A DNA stretch of 13,210 nucleotides, taken from NCBI GenBank assembly GCA_964609775.1, contig CAZSSJ010000022.1, forward strand, positions 1-13,210. The letters are read 5' to 3'. The notes under the pieces are model-generated. The model did not search any database, had not been told where the DNA came from, and was given only the letters and a program-made list of their open reading frames with translations. Shown one piece after another: positions 12,008 to 13,210 of this stretch (position 1 is the stretch's first letter; each line of letters starts with the position of its first letter). The stretch comes from CAZNUP01 sp964609775. GTDB lineage: Bacteria; Patescibacteriota; Microgenomatia; JAMCZE01. The position numbers were made by a program, and so were the translations under genes.

Positions 12008-12613
12008 ATGATGAGGCGAAATGGCAGTGTCCCGATTTCAGTTTTAGGGCTGGTGTTTTTGATGCTCATTTTGCCGGTGGCGCTTTTTTTGATCGGCCAA
12101 CAGACGTATTTGCCCAATAGAGCGGCAGAGCAAGCAGAGAACTTGCCGGTTCCAACGCGGGTGGGGGCACTGGTTGATGATGCCTACGTGGATGCGGATG
12201 TGCCGACGAAAAACTTAGGTGAGGAGGCGGTGCTTTGGGCCGATGGGTCGTCGGTGAAGATCAGCTATCTAAAATTTGATCTGAGTGGAAAAACGGCGTC
12301 TTCGATTCGGTCGGCGGTCCTCAGGCTGAAAGTGACCCACGCTTCAGAGGGAGCGCAAACCATTTATGCGGTGGCGGATAGCTCCTGGACGGAAAAAGCG
12401 ATTACGTATGGCAATCGGCCGAGTTTGGGGCAAGCGTTGGGCAAGATCCAGGGGACAAAGGTGGGAGAGAAGGTGGAAATCGATTTGACGCCCTATGCGA
12501 AATCAAAAGCGGGAGGGATGATGTCTGTGGCGTTGGGAAGTTCTGATCCTGGTGGCTTGGCTGTCGGTTCGAAGGAAGCGGTGATCGGGGGAGCGGAATT
12601 AGTGATGGAGTAG
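12008..12613 (+). CDS. Membrane-anchored DNRLRE/CBM96-like protein
   Basis: A 201-aa surface protein. The N-terminal basic residues are followed by a helix (11-29) and one domain from about 50. The domain has DDAYVDADVPTKNLGEEAVL (57-76), ISYLKFDLSG (85-94), SAVLRLKVTH (102-111), DSSWTEKAITYGNRP (124-138) and a closing VSVALGS/LVME part. This order is typical of DNRLRE domains, some of which bind polysaccharide (CBM96). No catalytic residues. The second codon is also ATG (12011), so the start is uncertain by one residue. Carbohydrate binding is inferred; a structural role is possible. Confidence 0.82.
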   Translation: MMRRNGSVPISVLGLVFLMLILPVALFLIGQQTYLPNRAAEQAENLPVPTRVGALVDDAYVDADVPTKNLGEEAVLWADGSSVKISYLKFDLSGKTASSIRSAVLRLKVTHASEGAQTIYAVADSSWTEKAITYGNRPSLGQALGKIQGTKVGEKVEIDLTPYAKSKAGGMMSVALGSSDPGGLAVGSKEAVIGGAELVME

Positions 12614-12616
12614 GTC

Positions 12617-12645
12617 TTGAATTTGAGAATGCTTACCTGTATAAT
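12617..12645 (+). promoter_or_regulatory. Strong promoter upstream of the rRNA region
   Basis: TTGAAT (12617-12622, 4/6), a 17-nt spacer and a perfect TATAAT (12640-12645), the best -10 box in the window. Transcription should start near 12652. It is either the rRNA promoter or the promoter of a short RNA ending at 12721. Confidence 0.65.
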
Positions 12646-12651
12646 AGTGAA

Positions 12652-12721
12652 GCTAATGGAAAAGAAGACTTGAACTCGAGCTTAAAGGGGACTTTTTTGA
12701 CCCGCTCGAGGCGGGTTTTTT
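12652..12721 (+). ncRNA. Candidate ~70-nt leader or small RNA with switchable terminator
   Basis: Lies between a strong promoter and a terminator. CTCGAGC (12676-12682) can pair with GCTCGAG (12705-12711), which would disrupt the terminator stem at 12701-12717. A tiny ORF, MEKKT-stop, starts at 12655. Whether this is an attenuator of the rRNA operon or an independent RNA cannot be decided here. Confidence 0.35.
12701..12721 (+). terminator. Rho-independent terminator
   Basis: ACCCGC (12701-12706), loop TCGAG, GCGGGT (12712-12717), then a run of five T ending at 12721. It stands about 460 nt before the 16S gene. Confidence 0.7.
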
Positions 12722-12942
12722 GGTGGTTACTTAACGAACACGAACAAAGTGAAGTGTGAGTTTAGGAACCATCAATCCTTCGAAGTGATTGCTCGGCAGC
12801 ATACACCTGCCTCGCTTGATACAAGTCAAGGCGGGCGTAGTGCATGGGCCGAACAGGAACGAAGGAGGATTAGGATTGAAGCAAATTTATTTATTACTTG
12901 CACTTTCAAAATTAAATATCGGTAAGGTTTGTGAGAAATGAA
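12722..12942 (+). other. Gene-free stretch with a possible structured RNA
   Basis: No coding region seen. TCAATCC (12772-12778) pairs with GGATTGA (12873-12879), enclosing TCGGC (12793-12797)/GCCGA (12849-12853) and CTTGA (12815-12819)/TCAAG (12826-12830). Nested order suggests one folded domain of about 108 nt. I recognise no tRNA, SRP RNA, RNase P or riboswitch signature. The AT-rich stretch 12882-12920 follows, without a convincing promoter. Confidence 0.4.
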
Positions 12943-13182
12943 GCCCCACTTTGCTTCTGTTCGCTCTGTGCACTATGTGTACGCTCGCGAGCATAGCTAC
13001 GTTGGGGGCAAAAATTTTTTACAAAATTTTTGACTTTTAAAAAGTGGTAGGACAGTCCCGATTTGATCGGGACACAGACGAGGTAAATTTTTTTTGTCCC
13101 TCTACGCTCGTGTTTGTGTCATGCACTCCGTGTATGCCCGCAAGCACTCGCTTCGGAGGGACGGCGAAATTGACCTTGTCAA
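12943..13182 (+). other. 16S rRNA leader with serial hairpins
   Basis: No coding region. Hairpins in order: GCCCC (12943-12947)/GGGGC (13005-13009) enclosing CTATG/CATAG and the palindrome GCTCGCGAGC (12983-12992); CAAAAATTTT/AAAATTTTTG (13009-13032), perfect 10 bp; GTCCCGAT/ATCGGGAC (13055-13073), perfect 8 bp; a long hairpin GTCCCTC (13096-13102)/GAGGGAC (13156-13162) containing TGTTTGTG/CGCAAGCA and CATGCAC/GTGTATG; and GAAATTGAC/GTCAATTTC (13166-13186), perfect 9 bp with a 3-nt loop, next to the 16S start. They probably serve rRNA leader folding or processing (inference). Confidence 0.6.
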
Positions 13183-13210
13183 TTTCTTGAGAATTTGATC
13201 CTGGTTCAGG
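13183..13210 (+). rRNA. rrs: 16S rRNA, 5' end only
   Basis: AGAATTTGATCCTGGTTCAG (13190-13209) aligns with E. coli 16S positions 8-27. The gene runs off the window. The mature 5' end is placed near 13183 by alignment to E. coli position 1 and is approximate. It carries A11 and U23 in place of the usual G11 and C23. Confidence 0.92.

Overview
The window looks like a chromosomal piece from an uncultured Candidate Phyla Radiation (Patescibacteria) bacterium, most likely of the Microgenomates type. The evidence is small, tightly packed genes, an archaeal-type ATP-dependent DNA ligase, and many single-pass surface proteins with cohesin- and dockerin-like domains. The first bases of a 16S rRNA gene at the right edge also carry non-canonical positions. 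TGA is used as an ordinary stop (ligase, pth), so this is not a TGA=Gly lineage. The phylum assignment is inference; no marker gene is complete.

Layout. 77-1417 (minus) is a membrane-anchored GH39-like glycoside hydrolase. It diverges from an ATP-dependent DNA ligase (1484-3361, plus) across a compact bidirectional promoter whose -35 boxes lie on the same 7 bp. A small polytopic membrane protein (3377-3958, minus) converges on the ligase. Then come peptidyl-tRNA hydrolase (4016-4531) and an overlapping small conserved protein (4528-4797). A surface-protein cluster follows: cohesin-like protein 1 (4865-5443), cohesin-like protein 2 with a C-terminal LPQTG sorting signal (5505-6149), and two paralogous Cys-rich proteins ending in dockerin-like segments (6156-6740, 6749-8242). 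Next are a HEPN-like protein (8248-8715), thioredoxin (8755-9078), thioredoxin reductase (9237-10208), a membrane-anchored DsbA-like oxidoreductase (10251-10988), a membrane-anchored protein with two FxLYD-like domains (10998-11990), and a membrane-anchored DNRLRE/CBM96-like protein (12008-12613). The last 600 bp hold a strong promoter, a terminator, several hairpins and the 5' end of a 16S rRNA gene.

How the parts may work together. The cohesin-like and dockerin-like proteins could form a small surface complex, with the GH39-like enzyme and the DNRLRE protein as carbohydrate-acting neighbours. The exported DsbA-like protein could make disulfides in the Cys-rich dockerin proteins, while TrxA/TrxB handle cytoplasmic thiols. 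This coupling is inferred from gene order and composition.

Two themes run across the genes. First, several genes have a -10-like hexamer ending 7-11 nt before the start codon and no clear Shine-Dalgarno, which suggests leaderless or near-leaderless mRNAs. Second, degenerate 9-bp and 7-bp tandem repeats, and a 20-bp dispersed repeat, occur between genes and in frame inside housekeeping genes (ligase, pth, trxB). They are read in more than one codon phase, which points to DNA-level spread rather than protein motifs.
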